DNA of 64,000 nt. Origin: Paraburkholderia ginsengisoli NBRC 100965. Lineage in GTDB: Bacteria; Pseudomonadota; Gammaproteobacteria; Burkholderiales; Burkholderiaceae. Made by a program: the position numbers and the translations under genes. Of the stretch, positions 63,999-64,000 are shown piece after piece; the stretch's first letter is position 1, and the number at the start of each line of letters is the position of its first letter. The notes under the pieces are model-generated. The model was given only the letters and a program-made list of their open reading frames with translations. It had not been told where the DNA came from and searched no databases. The stretch spans positions 787,390 through 851,389 of the forward strand of contig NZ_BBJF01000005.1 in the NCBI RefSeq assembly GCF_000739735.1, in the 5' to 3' direction.

Positions 63999-64000
63999 AG

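Noticed and set aside
1..64000. CRISPR arrays, tRNA and rRNA genes
   Set aside because: No regularly spaced repeat series, cloverleaf-like segment or rRNA sequence was recognised by eye; a dedicated scan was not possible.

Overview
The window looks like a chromosomal segment of a Paraburkholderia/Burkholderia-type betaproteobacterium. The support is GC-rich coding sequence, a capsule locus with the gene order of the B. pseudomallei type I (wcb) capsule, a cyoABCD oxidase, and an orphan ribose-phosphate pyrophosphokinase of Burkholderia type. No sequence search was possible; family calls come from motifs and domain order read in the translations.

Layout. (1) 1-5763: acyl-CoA metabolism. An acyl-CoA ligase (cut by the left edge), an acyl-CoA dehydrogenase and an SDR reductase lie on the minus strand. 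A ~600-aa acyl-CoA dehydrogenase runs divergently, followed by an IclR regulator. (2) 6106-9365: a BON-domain periplasmic protein, an XRE/cupin regulator, and a divergent two-component flavin monooxygenase plus flavin reductase pair. (3) 9488-18518 (minus): a glycan-acylation-like operon (FkbH/HAD-IIIC, acyl carrier protein, MBOAT, SGNH protein, GT87 glycosyltransferase, MaoC-SDR fusion) headed by an orphan prs. (4) 18949-24206: a secreted phosphoesterase lipoprotein, a dihaem cytochrome c peroxidase, a HAD phosphatase, a small Gly-Gly-leader repeat peptide and an AhpD-like protein.

(5) 24307-52717: an ABC-transporter-dependent capsule locus. The minus-strand arm is kpsS-SDR-sulfatase/LtaS-like-type I PKS-LpxC paralogue-alpha-oxoamine synthase-GNAT, all overlapping or closely spaced. 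It reads as a lipid-making module coupled to the Kdo-linker enzyme KpsS. The divergent plus arm is kpsE-kpsM-kpsT and then a strain-variable centre of visibly lower GC (HAD phosphatase, nucleotidyltransferase-kinase fusion, nucleotidyltransferase, WavE-type glycosyltransferase, sulfotransferase). Next come wza and cysC on the minus strand, and a GT4 glycosyltransferase and kpsC on the plus strand. Sulfotransferase plus APS kinase predicts a sulfated capsule.

(6) 52807-58964: a strong bidirectional terminator, cyoABCD, and an orphan nuoM paralogue with a long, structured leader. (7) 59322-63998: a LolD-like ATPase, an FtsX-like permease and a CrtC/AttH-like lipocalin-domain protein.

The two most interesting systems are the PKS/oxoamine-synthase/SDR/GNAT/LpxC set inside the capsule locus, which could make a sphingoid-like or amino-lipid, and the FkbH-ACP-MBOAT-SGNH operon, a possible ACP-fed glycan O-acylation machine. 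No rRNA, tRNA, CRISPR array or intact insertion sequence was seen.
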